DNA from: Hylemonella sp.
GTDB taxonomy: Bacteria > Pseudomonadota > Gammaproteobacteria > Burkholderiales > Burkholderiaceae_C
NCBI GenBank assembly: GCA_030680575.1
Contig: JAUXVI010000051.1
Span: 107,678-171,677, forward strand
DNA: 64,000 nt
Direction: 5' to 3'
Positions within the stretch are counted from its first letter, which is position 1. Each line of letters starts with the position of its first letter. The notes under the pieces are model-generated. The model did no database searches. It was not told the DNA's origin and worked only from the letters and a program-made list of their open reading frames with translations. Made by a program: the position numbers and the translations under genes. This document shows, in pieces, positions 55,420-63,740 of the stretch.

Positions 55420-57459
55420 TCAGGCCGACTCCTTCGCCCCTGAAACAGCCCAGACCGGATCGACCGTCTCGATCCGCGGGACAGCGGAAGCCTCACCCAA
55501 GGCATGCCCTTGCAGCAGATCCACCCCCAGCGATTGAAGCACCGCGGCCTGTTCGAAGTTCTCTACCCCCTCGGCAATCACGCGCAAGCCGAAACGGCGC
55601 GCGATCAGGATGGCTCCTTCGATGATGGCGTGCCCATGCCCATGAATGGCATGCACAAAGGAACGGTCGATCTTCAAGGCATCAAGCGGGAACTCATGCA
55701 GGCGTGAGAGCGACGAGTAGCCTGTACCGAAATCGTCCACATGCACACGCACGCCGAGCTTGCGCAGCCGCACTAGGGTTTCCAGCGCCGGTGTCGTGTG
55801 CTGCTCGCCAAAAATGGATTCGGTGACTTCGATGTCCAGGCGCGCGGCAGGCAAGCCAGCCATGTTCAGTGCCTCGGCAACGGTGTCCGCAAAGCCCGAC
55901 ACCAACAGTTGCCGGATGGATACATTGACAGCCACGGCCGGCGCATTGTGGCCCGCGCCCCACGCCATGGCGTCGGTACAGGCCCGCCTCAACACCCACT
56001 CGCCCAGCTCCAGGATGCGATCCGAATCCTCCGCAATCGGGATGAACTCCTCGGGCCGTATCACCCCCAGCACCGTGTGCTCCCAGCGCAGCAGAGCTTC
56101 CAGCGCGACCACGTCACCGCTCCTGGCGTCAACGATCGGCTGATAGACCACGCCCAATGAACCGTCCACCGTGGCATCACGCAGCGCCTGGCTGATTTCC
56201 AGCCGACGCTTTTGCACACGGGAGAGCAGCTCATGGTAGGCCATGATGTGACCGCGTCCGGAGCGCTTCACCTCGGTGGCGGCCAGATCGGCCGCCCGTA
56301 TCAACTCTGACGGCGACTTGCCATCGCGCGGAAAGCGCGCAACGCCGATGCTGACGCCGACATGCAGCAATTCCTCGTCCACCTGCAGCGGCGCCATGAC
56401 ACGTTCGCGCAATGTCATGGCCAGACGCATGCCCCGGTCGGCATCATCCGGCAGCAGGGGAATGACCACCACGAATTCGTCACCACCCCACCGCGCCACG
56501 GCAGCATCCGCCGGCATGCGCGCCTCGAAGCAGCGGGCAACTTCCTGCAGCACCCGGTCACCCAGGTCATGCCCCAGGCCATCGTTGATCTGTTTGAAAC
56601 GATCCAGGTCGAGAAACAGAACGGCAATGCCCGCGGGGGAGGCCTGCAAAATGCGTTCATCCATCCAACGCTGCAAGCCACGCCGATTGAACAAGCCGGT
56701 GAGCGCATCACGATGGGCCATGGTTTGCAAAGCTTCCGTACGCTCGGCAACGCGTTTCTCCAGGCCAGCGTTGAGGGCCTCGACCTCGTGGTTGTGCTGC
56801 GTCAGCCTTGCCACCAGATCCGTGTTTTCTTCCTGCAAGGCGATGGAACGAACCACAATCTTGTGGTTGTTCTTATGGCCGACCAGCATGACAACGAAGA
56901 AAATCAAGCCCAATGTTGCCAATACGAACTCCGGGTGCGGCAGCCAATACAGCTTCAGACACGCGGGCACCAAGAGCAAACCGATATAGGCACGGCCAAC
57001 ACCCAGCAAGGGCGCCAGCACGCCGGTGGCACCACCGGCCAAAGCCGACACCACGATCAGCATGACGAACTGCCCTTCAGCCGGCTGCTTGTCGAGCTGG
57101 GTCCAGACCAGGAAGACCCACATCAGGGCCCCCAGGACCAGACCGACTTCATAGGGACGCTGCCAGCGCAGCCGTTGCTCCGGCGTCAACAGTGCACCAC
57201 TGCCGAACTGACGTGAAAAGGCCAGATCGAGCGCCAAGCGCAGCAGGCTGATGCACAGCACCATGCCCAACCATAACCAGGGCCACACCTGACCCTGGCC
57301 GCTGAACGCAATCGCTACCCCCAGCGTGGCCGCCAGATTCACCAGCACGCTCGCCCGGTTGTTGCGATAGGCCAGCAGCAGCAACTCGCTGGCGATACGG
57401 CTGTTCCGCGCAGCCGCATGAACCTGCGCCGCTGACACTTTCAATCCGTCTGCTTGCAT
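55420..57459 (-). CDS. Membrane GGDEF-EAL protein (c-di-GMP turnover)
   Basis: This 679-aa protein has an N-terminal block of about six membrane helices (residues about 40-195), a coiled coil, a GGDEF domain (RWGGDEFVV, GGDEF at 325-329) and an EAL domain (ALEALLRW, EAL at 454-456). EAL catalytic residues look intact: VNVS, EVTES, HVDDFGTGYSSL, LKIDRSF and AEGVE. The GGDEF active site is intact, and no RxxD inhibitory site is seen just upstream. It could therefore synthesise or degrade c-di-GMP. The end of the EAL domain is QGHALGEA instead of the common QGYLFGRP form. Confidence 0.92.
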   Translation of the reverse strand: MQADGLKVSAAQVHAAARNSRIASELLLLAYRNNRASVLVNLAATLGVAIAFSGQGQVWPWLWLGMVLCISLLRLALDLAFSRQFGSGALLTPEQRLRWQRPYEVGLVLGALMWVFLVWTQLDKQPAEGQFVMLIVVSALAGGATGVLAPLLGVGRAYIGLLLVPACLKLYWLPHPEFVLATLGLIFFVVMLVGHKNNHKIVVRSIALQEENTDLVARLTQHNHEVEALNAGLEKRVAERTEALQTMAHRDALTGLFNRRGLQRWMDERILQASPAGIAVLFLDLDRFKQINDGLGHDLGDRVLQEVARCFEARMPADAAVARWGGDEFVVVIPLLPDDADRGMRLAMTLRERVMAPLQVDEELLHVGVSIGVARFPRDGKSPSELIRAADLAATEVKRSGRGHIMAYHELLSRVQKRRLEISQALRDATVDGSLGVVYQPIVDARSGDVVALEALLRWEHTVLGVIRPEEFIPIAEDSDRILELGEWVLRRACTDAMAWGAGHNAPAVAVNVSIRQLLVSGFADTVAEALNMAGLPAARLDIEVTESIFGEQHTTPALETLVRLRKLGVRVHVDDFGTGYSSLSRLHEFPLDALKIDRSFVHAIHGHGHAIIEGAILIARRFGLRVIAEGVENFEQAAVLQSLGVDLLQGHALGEASAVPRIETVDPVWAVSGAKESA

Positions 57460-57608
57460 ACAAGCCTCTTTATGATTGGTGCCATCCCTTCGTGATCGAG
57501 CTTCAGTTTCGCACTGGATTCAGATCAGGGGGCTGCTCATTATTGAACTGGTTTGACCCAAGTTGCAAGCCGGCACGACATCCCGAAACGCCAGAGGCTT
57601 GCATGTCG

Positions 57609-58331
57609 TCAAGCGCTGATGCTTTTGCGCTTGCGGCTGGACGGGTTATTCCGCTCGGTCTTTGTCGAGAGCTCACTGACGGGCCGCAACACCCCGCCGC
57701 AGAGCGTGGTGATGAATTGATCGGCGATCTGCTCGGGTTCGTATTCGCCGCCCGGCTGGTACCAGCGTCCGATCCAGCCCAGCGCACCAGCGATCAGGAA
57801 AGCCGTCATCTTCGGATCGCAGGGCGCAATGGCGCCCTCCTCCACCCCGTCCGCCACCAGGCGGCGAAACTCCATGTCGATGCCTGACTTGAGTCGCCGC
57901 AGTTCCTTGCGGCTCTTGGGTGGCAACTCGTCGTCAGCAATGCGGATGACGCACATGCCGAAATCCATGGTGACGATGCGGGTGTAGGTACGCATGCAGG
58001 CCATGAGCTGCTCGATGGCCGATCCGCCGGCCTTGCGCGTTTCCTCGATGCCTTCGTGCATCATCTCCAGGCCACGCCGCACACAGGCGATCAGGATCTC
58101 GTCCTTGTTCTTGACGTAGTAATAGAGCGTGGGCTTGCTGACGTGCAAGCGCGCGGCAATGTCATCCAGCGAAGTGGCATGAAAACCCTTCTCGTTGAAC
58201 AACTGGGCCGCCGTGGACAGCACGGCATTGCGCTTGACCTCGCGCTGCTGCTCGCGCATGGACGACGGCGTCCAGGGCGAAGCCGGCGCAGTTTCATCGG
58301 GCGTGAGGCGTCTCGAAGGTGTCTTGGGCAT
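57609..58331 (-). CDS. TetR/AcrR family transcriptional regulator
   Basis: This 240-aa regulator has the TetR DNA-binding domain: RNAVLSTAAQLFNEKGFHATSLDDIAARLHVSKPTLYYYVKNKDEIL (about residues 34-80). The ligand domain has FGMCVIRIADDELPPKSRKELRRLKSGIDMEFRRLVADGVEEGAI and ends GRWYQPGGEYEPEQIADQFITTLCGGVL. It is divergent from the transporter operon and a 33-bp inverted repeat lies between, so it probably controls both. Such regulators near liv-type transporters often respond to acyl-CoA or aromatic-CoA ligands; this is not demonstrated here. Confidence 0.9.
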   Translation of the reverse strand: MPKTPSRRLTPDETAPASPWTPSSMREQQREVKRNAVLSTAAQLFNEKGFHATSLDDIAARLHVSKPTLYYYVKNKDEILIACVRRGLEMMHEGIEETRKAGGSAIEQLMACMRTYTRIVTMDFGMCVIRIADDELPPKSRKELRRLKSGIDMEFRRLVADGVEEGAIAPCDPKMTAFLIAGALGWIGRWYQPGGEYEPEQIADQFITTLCGGVLRPVSELSTKTERNNPSSRKRKSISA

Positions 58332-58387
58332 GAAGTGTGCGCCTAGGGGAAAGTCCTGATGCTCGGATGCTTGGTAAATCCCAGAAT

Positions 58388-58420
58388 CTACTCGTGAGTA
58401 AAAAGTTTACGCACAAGTAG
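58388..58420. promoter_or_regulatory. Inverted repeat, likely TetR-regulator operator
   Basis: CTACTCGTGAGTAAA (58388-58402) and TTTACGCACAAGTAG (58406-58420) are inverted arms matching at 13 of 15 positions, with a 3-bp centre. The site is in the 125-bp gap between the TetR-family gene and livG. The length and symmetry fit a TetR-family dimer site. Confidence 0.6.
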
Positions 58421-58456
58421 AAATTTTCCGATTCGCATAAACCCGTAGTGACGCCG

Positions 58457-59302
58457 ATGGAGAACATGCCTGCAGGCAACCCCAGGACTCAGCCTCTGTT
58501 GAGCGTCGATGGCGTCACGCTGGCCTTTGGCGGCGTGAAGGCGCTCAGCGGCGTGAGCTTCGATGTGGCACCCGGCTCCATCACGGCGGTGATCGGCCCC
58601 AATGGCGCCGGCAAGACCTCGCTGTTCAATACCATCTCCGGCTTCTACCGCCCCAACAACGGCAGTGTGCATTTCAAGGGGCAGGACATCACGCGGCTAC
58701 CGGCACCGAAACGCGCCCGCATGGGCCTGGGCCGCAGCTTCCAGAACATTGCGCTGTTTCGCGGCATGACCGTGCTGGACAACATCAAGCTCGGCCGCCA
58801 CGCGCACCTGAAGACCAACGTGCTCGATGCCCTGTTCTACATCGGCCGGGCACGTCGCGAGGAAGCCGAACTGCGCGCCGACATCGAGGAGCGCATCATC
58901 GACTTTCTGGAGATTGACCACATCCGCCATGCCCCCGTCTCAGCCCTCTCCTACGGCTTGCAGAAGCGCGTGGAAATGGCGCGCGCCCTGGCCATGCAGC
59001 CCGAGATCCTGATGCTCGACGAACCCGTGGCCGGCATGAACCGCGAGGAAACCGAGGACATGGCGCGTTTCATCCTCGACGTGCGTGCCGAGTGGGGCGT
59101 GACGGTGCTGATGGTGGAACACGACATGGGCATGGTGATGGACCTGTCGGACCATGTGGTGGTGCTGAACTTTGGCCAGGTCATTGCCCAGGGCGACCCG
59201 GCCGCTGTGCAGGCCGACCCGGAAGTGATCCGTGCCTACCTGGGTTCCGGCGATGTGGGCGACCTGCGGCGCAAGCTGCATGCAACAGCGGGAGCGGTCT
59301 GA
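58457..59302 (+). CDS. livG: Branched-chain amino-acid-type ABC transporter ATPase LivG
   Basis: This ATP-binding subunit has Walker A VIGPNGAGKTSLFN, the Q-loop region LGRSFQNIALF, signature ALSYGLQKRVEMARALA (an SYGLQ variant of LSGGQ as in LivG), Walker B EILMLDEPVAG and the H-loop LMVEHDMG. It is about 281 aa. The start is uncertain: GTG 58448, ATG 58457 and ATG 58466 are in frame, the last with GGAG very close. It is followed directly by livH (TGATG). Confidence 0.93.
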   Translation: MENMPAGNPRTQPLLSVDGVTLAFGGVKALSGVSFDVAPGSITAVIGPNGAGKTSLFNTISGFYRPNNGSVHFKGQDITRLPAPKRARMGLGRSFQNIALFRGMTVLDNIKLGRHAHLKTNVLDALFYIGRARREEAELRADIEERIIDFLEIDHIRHAPVSALSYGLQKRVEMARALAMQPEILMLDEPVAGMNREETEDMARFILDVRAEWGVTVLMVEHDMGMVMDLSDHVVVLNFGQVIAQGDPAAVQADPEVIRAYLGSGDVGDLRRKLHATAGAV

Positions 59303-60180
59303 TGGATTGGGCCTACCTGTTCGAGATCAGCCTGACTGGCATCGCCAGTGGCGGCCTTTATGCGCTGGCGGCGCTCGCCTTCGTCATGGTCTATAAGGCC
59401 ACGCGCGTCGTCAACATCGCCATCGGCGAGATGCTGATGGTCGGTGCCTACCTGTTTTTCACCTTTGCCTCCATGCTGGCGCTGCCGATCTGGCTGGCCA
59501 TTCCTGCCGCGGTGCTGGGCGCCGGCCTGCTGGGCGCGGTGATCGAACGCACCATGATCCGCCCGCTGCTGGGCGAGCCCCCGATCTCGGTCTTCATGGT
59601 GACGGTGGGCCTGGCCTCGGTGCTGGTGGGCTTGGTGGAAATGATCTGGTCCGCCGACCAGCGCCGCCTGCCCGACTTCATGCCCACGCAGGCCATCATG
59701 GTGGGTGATGCTTTCCTGGCACCCAAGGTGTTCTGGGGGGCGATGATTGCCGTGATCTTCATTGCCGCCGTGTTGCTGGTGTTCCGCTTCTGGCGCGGCG
59801 GTGTGGCGCTGCGTGCCACGGCCTCCGACCAGGCCGCCGCCTACTCCATGGGGATCAACGTGCCACGCGTGTTCTCACTGGCTTGGGTGGTATCCGCCAT
59901 GCTGGCAGCGTTGTCAGGCATCATCGTCGGCTCGATCGGCGGCATCTCTTCCACCATGGGCGTATTCGGCCTGTCGGTGCTGGTGGTGGTCATCGTCGGC
60001 GGCCTGGACAGCGTGCTCGGCGCGCTGGTGGGCGGCCTGTGCATTGGCCTGGTGGAAGCACTGGCTGGCGCTTTCCTGGGCGGCGAGTACAAGCTGCTGG
60101 CCACCTTCATCGTGCTGGTGGTGATCCTGATGATCCGGCCCTACGGCCTGTTCGGCACCCACGAGATCGAAAGACTTTAG
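59302..60180 (+). CDS. livH: Branched-chain amino-acid-type ABC permease LivH
   Basis: This 292-aa permease has about eight membrane helices: LTGIASGGLYALAALAFVMVYKATRVVNIAIGEMLMVGAYLFF, then the conserved GVALRATASDQAAAYSMGINVPRVFSLAWVVSAMLAALSGIIVG. The ending IVLVVILMIRPYGLFGTHEIERL is typical of LivH. It overlaps the livG stop by 1 bp. A repeat element separates it from livM. Confidence 0.94.
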   Translation: MDWAYLFEISLTGIASGGLYALAALAFVMVYKATRVVNIAIGEMLMVGAYLFFTFASMLALPIWLAIPAAVLGAGLLGAVIERTMIRPLLGEPPISVFMVTVGLASVLVGLVEMIWSADQRRLPDFMPTQAIMVGDAFLAPKVFWGAMIAVIFIAAVLLVFRFWRGGVALRATASDQAAAYSMGINVPRVFSLAWVVSAMLAALSGIIVGSIGGISSTMGVFGLSVLVVVIVGGLDSVLGALVGGLCIGLVEALAGAFLGGEYKLLATFIVLVVILMIRPYGLFGTHEIERL

Positions 60181-60185
60181 ACATG

Positions 60186-60290
60186 CGCCCCCACGCTCAT
60201 TACTTCGTGTATTCACTGCCCCCAAGCGCAGTCGTGCCCTGCGCTTCGCTGGGGCCAGGGGTGCGAGCCCCCCTTGGGGCGGCCCGGCGG
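60186..60290 (-). repeat. Family II GC-rich hairpin element, copy F (livH-livM gap)
   Basis: Read on the minus strand it contains GCCGGGCCGCCCCAAGG, GGGGGC, an extra hairpin-forming insert (AGCGAAGCGCAGGGCACGACTGCGCTT), ACACGAAGTAATGAGCGTGGGGGC. It shares the block order of copies C, D and E, with an insertion in the middle. It interrupts the transporter operon without changing gene direction. Confidence 0.7.
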
Positions 60291-60298
60291 GAGGCTCC

Positions 60299-61336
60299 AT
60301 GAGAATCGGCACCCTCAAAGAGAGCTACATCGCCGACGCGGCGCTGTTCGACTCGCGCACCCAGAAAGTCTGGCTGGCCATTGCCGCAGCGCTGCTGGTG
60401 CTGTTCCCTTTTATCGCCAGCGACTACTGGTTGTACCTCGCCTGCCTGGTCTGCATCAACGTGGCCAGCGCCACCGGCCTGAACATCCTGACCGGCTACA
60501 CCGGGCTGGTGAGCCTGGGCCAGGCCGCCTTCATGGGCCTGGGGGCCTACACCGTGGCCATCCTGCAGATCAATGTGGGCACGCCTTTCCTGCTCAACAT
60601 CCTGGCGGGCGGCTTCGTCGCCATGCTGGGCGGTCTGATCGTCGGCATTCCCTCGCTGCGCGTGAAAGGCCTGTACCTGGCCATCGCCACCATTGCGGCG
60701 TCCTTCATTGCCCACTTCATCTTCGCCAACATGAAGTTCACCGGCGGCACCGGCGGCCTGGCGTTGCCGCCGGCGAGCGCCTTCGGTGTGCTGCTCGACA
60801 CCTCGTTCCGCCTCTACTGGGTGATCGTGCCGGTCACGGTACTGATGCTGCTGGGCGCGGCCAACCTGTTCCGCACCCGGGTCGGGCGAGCCTTCATCGC
60901 CATCCGCGACCGCGACATCTCGGCCGAGGTGCTGGGCATTCCGTTGCTGCGCTACAAGCTGCTGTCCTTCGGCCTGTCGTCGTTCTATGCCGGCGTGGCC
61001 GGCGGCCTGTGGGCCTACTTCTTCCGCGTGGTCACGCCGGAGAGTTTCCCGCTGCTGATGTCCATCTTCTTCCTCGCCGCCATCATCGTCGGCGGCATGG
61101 GCACCATCCTGGGCGGCATCCTGGGCGCCGTCTTCATGACCATGGTGCCTGAACTGCTGAAGCTGCTGTTCGACGTGCTGCCCAACAGCGCCGAGCTCAC
61201 GGTGTTCCTGTCGCCGGTGCGCACCATCATTTTTGGCCTGCTGATCATCGGCTTCCTGGTTTTCGAGCCCCATGGGCTCGCAGAAGTGTGGCGGCGCATC
61301 CGCCGGTTTTTCCATCTGTGGCCGTTCCGCAATTGA
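60299..61336 (+). CDS. livM: Branched-chain amino-acid-type ABC permease LivM
   Basis: This 345-aa membrane permease has an N-terminal hydrophobic domain, LNILTGYTGLVSLGQAAFMGLGAYTVAIL, GGLIVGIPSLRVKGLYLAIATIAASFIAHFIF, and the cytoplasmic coupling loop AFIAIRDRDISAEVLGIPLLRYKLLSFGLSSFYAGVAGGL. This is a complete LivM. Together with LivH it forms the membrane channel. Confidence 0.94.
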   Translation: MRIGTLKESYIADAALFDSRTQKVWLAIAAALLVLFPFIASDYWLYLACLVCINVASATGLNILTGYTGLVSLGQAAFMGLGAYTVAILQINVGTPFLLNILAGGFVAMLGGLIVGIPSLRVKGLYLAIATIAASFIAHFIFANMKFTGGTGGLALPPASAFGVLLDTSFRLYWVIVPVTVLMLLGAANLFRTRVGRAFIAIRDRDISAEVLGIPLLRYKLLSFGLSSFYAGVAGGLWAYFFRVVTPESFPLLMSIFFLAAIIVGGMGTILGGILGAVFMTMVPELLKLLFDVLPNSAELTVFLSPVRTIIFGLLIIGFLVFEPHGLAEVWRRIRRFFHLWPFRN

Positions 61337-61379
61337 GCGGGGCACCATGACCACGGGCAACATCACGAAGGAGACTCGC

Positions 61380-62561
61380 ATGCAGAAATCCCGCATTTCC
61401 CAGAATCGCCGCTCCCTGCTGCTCGCAGCCGGTGCCTCGCTGGCCGCGCCCCTGGCCGCGCATGCCCAGACCGGCGGCGAAGACATCGTCCTCGGTGGCT
61501 CCATTCCCATGACGGGCGTGTTCGCCTTTGCCGGCGTCGGTATCAATGCCGGCATTTCCGACTACATGAAAATCGTCAACGATGCCGGTGGCATCAAGGG
61601 CCGGAAGATCAAGTACGTGCCGGAAGACACCGGCTACAAGGTGGATGTGTCGGTAGCCGCCTACAAGAAGATCACCAGCCAGAACAAGGTCAACCTGTAC
61701 TACGGCGACTCGACCGCGTTCTCCAAGACCATCAACCCCGAGCTGGAGCGCAACGGCAACATCCTGATGGCCGGCGCCTCGTTTGCCACCGAGCTGAACG
61801 ACCCGAAAAAGTACCCGAACCAGTTCCTGGTCGGCCCCGACTACACCGAGATGTTCGGCATCCTGCTGCGCCACGTCGCCAAGGACAAACCGGGTGCCAA
61901 GGTGGCATTTGTCTACTCCGACTCCGAGTTCGGTCGCGACCCGATCGATGAAAGTGAAGCCCTGGCCAAGAAACTCGGCCTGAACGTGGTCATCAAGATC
62001 ATGACACCGCCCGGCAGCGTGGACGTGTCCACCGAAGTCATCAAGCTGCGCCGTGCCGCACCCGACTACACCATCTTCCACGGCTACATCCTGGCGCCGA
62101 TCCCGGAATTCATCACCCAGGGCAAGCAGCAGGGCATGACCAGCAAGTGGATGGGTACTTTCTGGACCATGGACAGCTCCACCGTCATGAAGATGGGTGA
62201 AGCCGGTGACGGCTTCATGGGTGTGATGCCCTACCGCTACTACTACGACACCTCGGCCAAGGCGCCAATGCTCGACAAGATCCGCCAGATGCGCCCCGAG
62301 TACCAGAGCACAGCCTACATCCAGGGTTTCCTGGCCGCCATGCTGTTCACCGAAGCAGCCAAGCGCACGCTGGATGCGAAGAAGGAGCTCAACGGCAAGA
62401 ACCTCAAGGCCGCGCTCAACAGCATCAAGGACTTCGATACCGGCGGCCTGATCGGCGTGCCAATCACCATCAAGGGCAACTCCATCCCGGTGGGACGCGT
62501 CTACAAGGCCGACATGAAGGCGCAGAAGATGGTGCCGGCCTCCGACTGGATCGCGTTGTGA
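61380..62561 (+). CDS. livK: ABC transporter substrate-binding protein (LivK-type)
   Basis: This 393-aa periplasmic binding protein has a signal peptide with twin Arg (NRRSLLLAAGASLAAPLAAHA), perhaps Tat- rather than Sec-directed. The mature part starts QTGGEDIVLGGSIPMTGVFAFAG and shows the type I periplasmic-binding-protein layout (YYGDSTAFSKTINPELERNGNILMAGASFATEL; KVAFVYSDSEFGRDPIDES). GGAG precedes the ATG at 61380. The ligand may be an amino acid, aromatic acid or similar; the name livK denotes family only. Confidence 0.9.
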   Translation: MQKSRISQNRRSLLLAAGASLAAPLAAHAQTGGEDIVLGGSIPMTGVFAFAGVGINAGISDYMKIVNDAGGIKGRKIKYVPEDTGYKVDVSVAAYKKITSQNKVNLYYGDSTAFSKTINPELERNGNILMAGASFATELNDPKKYPNQFLVGPDYTEMFGILLRHVAKDKPGAKVAFVYSDSEFGRDPIDESEALAKKLGLNVVIKIMTPPGSVDVSTEVIKLRRAAPDYTIFHGYILAPIPEFITQGKQQGMTSKWMGTFWTMDSSTVMKMGEAGDGFMGVMPYRYYYDTSAKAPMLDKIRQMRPEYQSTAYIQGFLAAMLFTEAAKRTLDAKKELNGKNLKAALNSIKDFDTGGLIGVPITIKGNSIPVGRVYKADMKAQKMVPASDWIAL

Positions 62562-62589
62562 GATGAAACACCCCCATTGAGATGAGTCA

Positions 62590-62690
62590 CCCCCCTGAGT
62601 CGCTGCGCGCCGTCCCCCCTCTCTCGCGCTGCGCGCGGGAGGGGGGACGCACCCAGCGGACCGGCGGAGCCGGTTCCGCGGGTGCCCTGG
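62590..62690 (+). repeat. Family IV hairpin element, copy G (before livF)
   Basis: It reads CCCCCCTGAGTCGCTGCG, GTCCCCCCTCTCTCGCG, GCGCGGGAGGGGGGACGC and ACCCAGCGGACCGGCGG. The two C/G tracts pair as a long hairpin. The same blocks occur in copy H (63535-63645), in the same orientation, on the other side of livF. Confidence 0.75.
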
Positions 62691-62718
62691 GTTGAATCCC
62701 CTTCACCTCCGAAATTCC

Positions 62719-63526
62719 ATGACTTCCGCATCAAACCACGTCCTCGAAGTCAACAACATCGAGGTCGTCTACAACAAGGTGGTGCAGGCCTTGCGCGGCC
62801 TGTCGCTGGCCGTGCCACGTGGCCAGATCGTGGCCTTGCTGGGCAGCAACGGGGCCGGCAAGTCCACCACACTCAAGGCCATCTCGGGCCTGCTGGCGCT
62901 GGAAGACGGCGAACTTGAGAGCGGGCAGATTCTCTTCAACGGCCGGCCAGCTGGCACCCCAGCAGCTGGTGCGCCAGGGTCTGAGCCATGTGATGGAAGG
63001 CCGCCGCGTTTTCGAAGACCTCACGGTCGAGGAAAACCTGGTGGCCGCCACCTATGCCTTGACCGGCCGCAGTGGGGCCAAGCCCGACTTCGACTTGGTC
63101 TACACCTACTTCCCGCGCCTGCACGAGCGGCGCAAGGGGCTGGCCGGCTACCTCTCCGGCGGTGAGCAGCAGATGCTGGCCATCGGCCGTGCGCTGATCG
63201 CCCAGCCCGAGCTGATTCTGCTGGACGAACCTTCGCTCGGCCTGTCACCCAAACTGGTGGAAGACATCTTCACCATCATCGCGCGCATCAACGCCGAACG
63301 CGGCGTCTCCATGCTGCTGGTGGAGCAGAACGCCACCGTGGCGCTGGCCGTGGCGCACAGCGGCTACATCATGGAAAACGGCAAGATCGTGATCGACGGC
63401 AGCGCCGAACGCCTGGCCTCCGACCCCGACGTGCGCGAGTTTTACCTCGGCATGGGTGGTGGTGGCGAAGCCAAGAGCTTCAAGGACATCAAACATTACA
63501 AGCGCAGAAAAAGGTGGCTCTCATGA
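62719..63526 (+). pseudogene. livF: LivF ABC ATPase, broken by a frameshift
   Basis: The first part (frame of the ATG at 62719) encodes EVNNIEVVYNKVVQALRGLSLAVPRGQIVALLGSNGAGKSTTLKAI with Walker A. The rest, from about 62942 in the +1 frame, encodes LAPQQLVRQGLSHVMEGRRVFEDLTVEENLVAATYALTG, signature YLSGGEQQMLAIGRALIAQ and Walker B LILLDEPSLGLSP, ending HYKRRKRWLS. All LivF blocks are present but in two frames. The break is near 62942-62955, in GGCCGGCCAGCTGG; a 2-bp loss or 1-bp gain explains it. It may be a true mutation, a sequencing error or programmed slippage. As written, the first frame runs to an unrelated tail of about 72 residues. Confidence 0.85.
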
Positions 63527-63534
63527 GCCATCAT

Positions 63535-63645
63535 CCCCCTGAGGCACTTCGTGCCTTCCCCCTTCTCTCGCATCGCTACGCAATGCGGGAAGGGGGACGC
63601 CACCAGCGCGGCGGGGCGGCCCTTGCGCGGTGTCTGCTGGCCAGG
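63535..63645 (+). repeat. Family IV hairpin element, copy H (after livF)
   Basis: It reads CCCCCTGAGGCACTTCGTG, TTCCCCCTTCTCTCGC, GCGGGAAGGGGGACGC and CACCAGCGCGGCGGGGCGG, then GTGTCTGCTGGCC. It begins 8 bases after the livF stop. It matches copy G in the same orientation, so livF lies between direct repeats. Confidence 0.75.
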
Positions 63646-63686
63646 GCCGCGCCTGTGGCAGACCGCCTTGGTTCTGGTTTTGGATC

Positions 63687-63740
63687 GAATTGGACTGTAA
63701 CGCTTATGGAATAAGCGCCACAAGCTACTGATTTGATAGC
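63687..63740 (-). repeat. Family I palindromic repeat, copy 8 (end of ScfR-type gene)
   Basis: On the minus strand the head is GCTATCAAATCAGTAGC and the tail begins TTGTGGCGCTTATT, with CATAAGCG and CCAATTC further on. The GGCGCTTATT block is identical to the copy at 13645. The head encodes the last residues and the TAG stop of the minus-strand gene. Confidence 0.75.

Noticed and set aside
60200..61555. A 451-codon antisense frame over livM
   Set aside because: The translation is low-complexity His/Gln/Ala/Gly sequence and livM is complete on the other strand.
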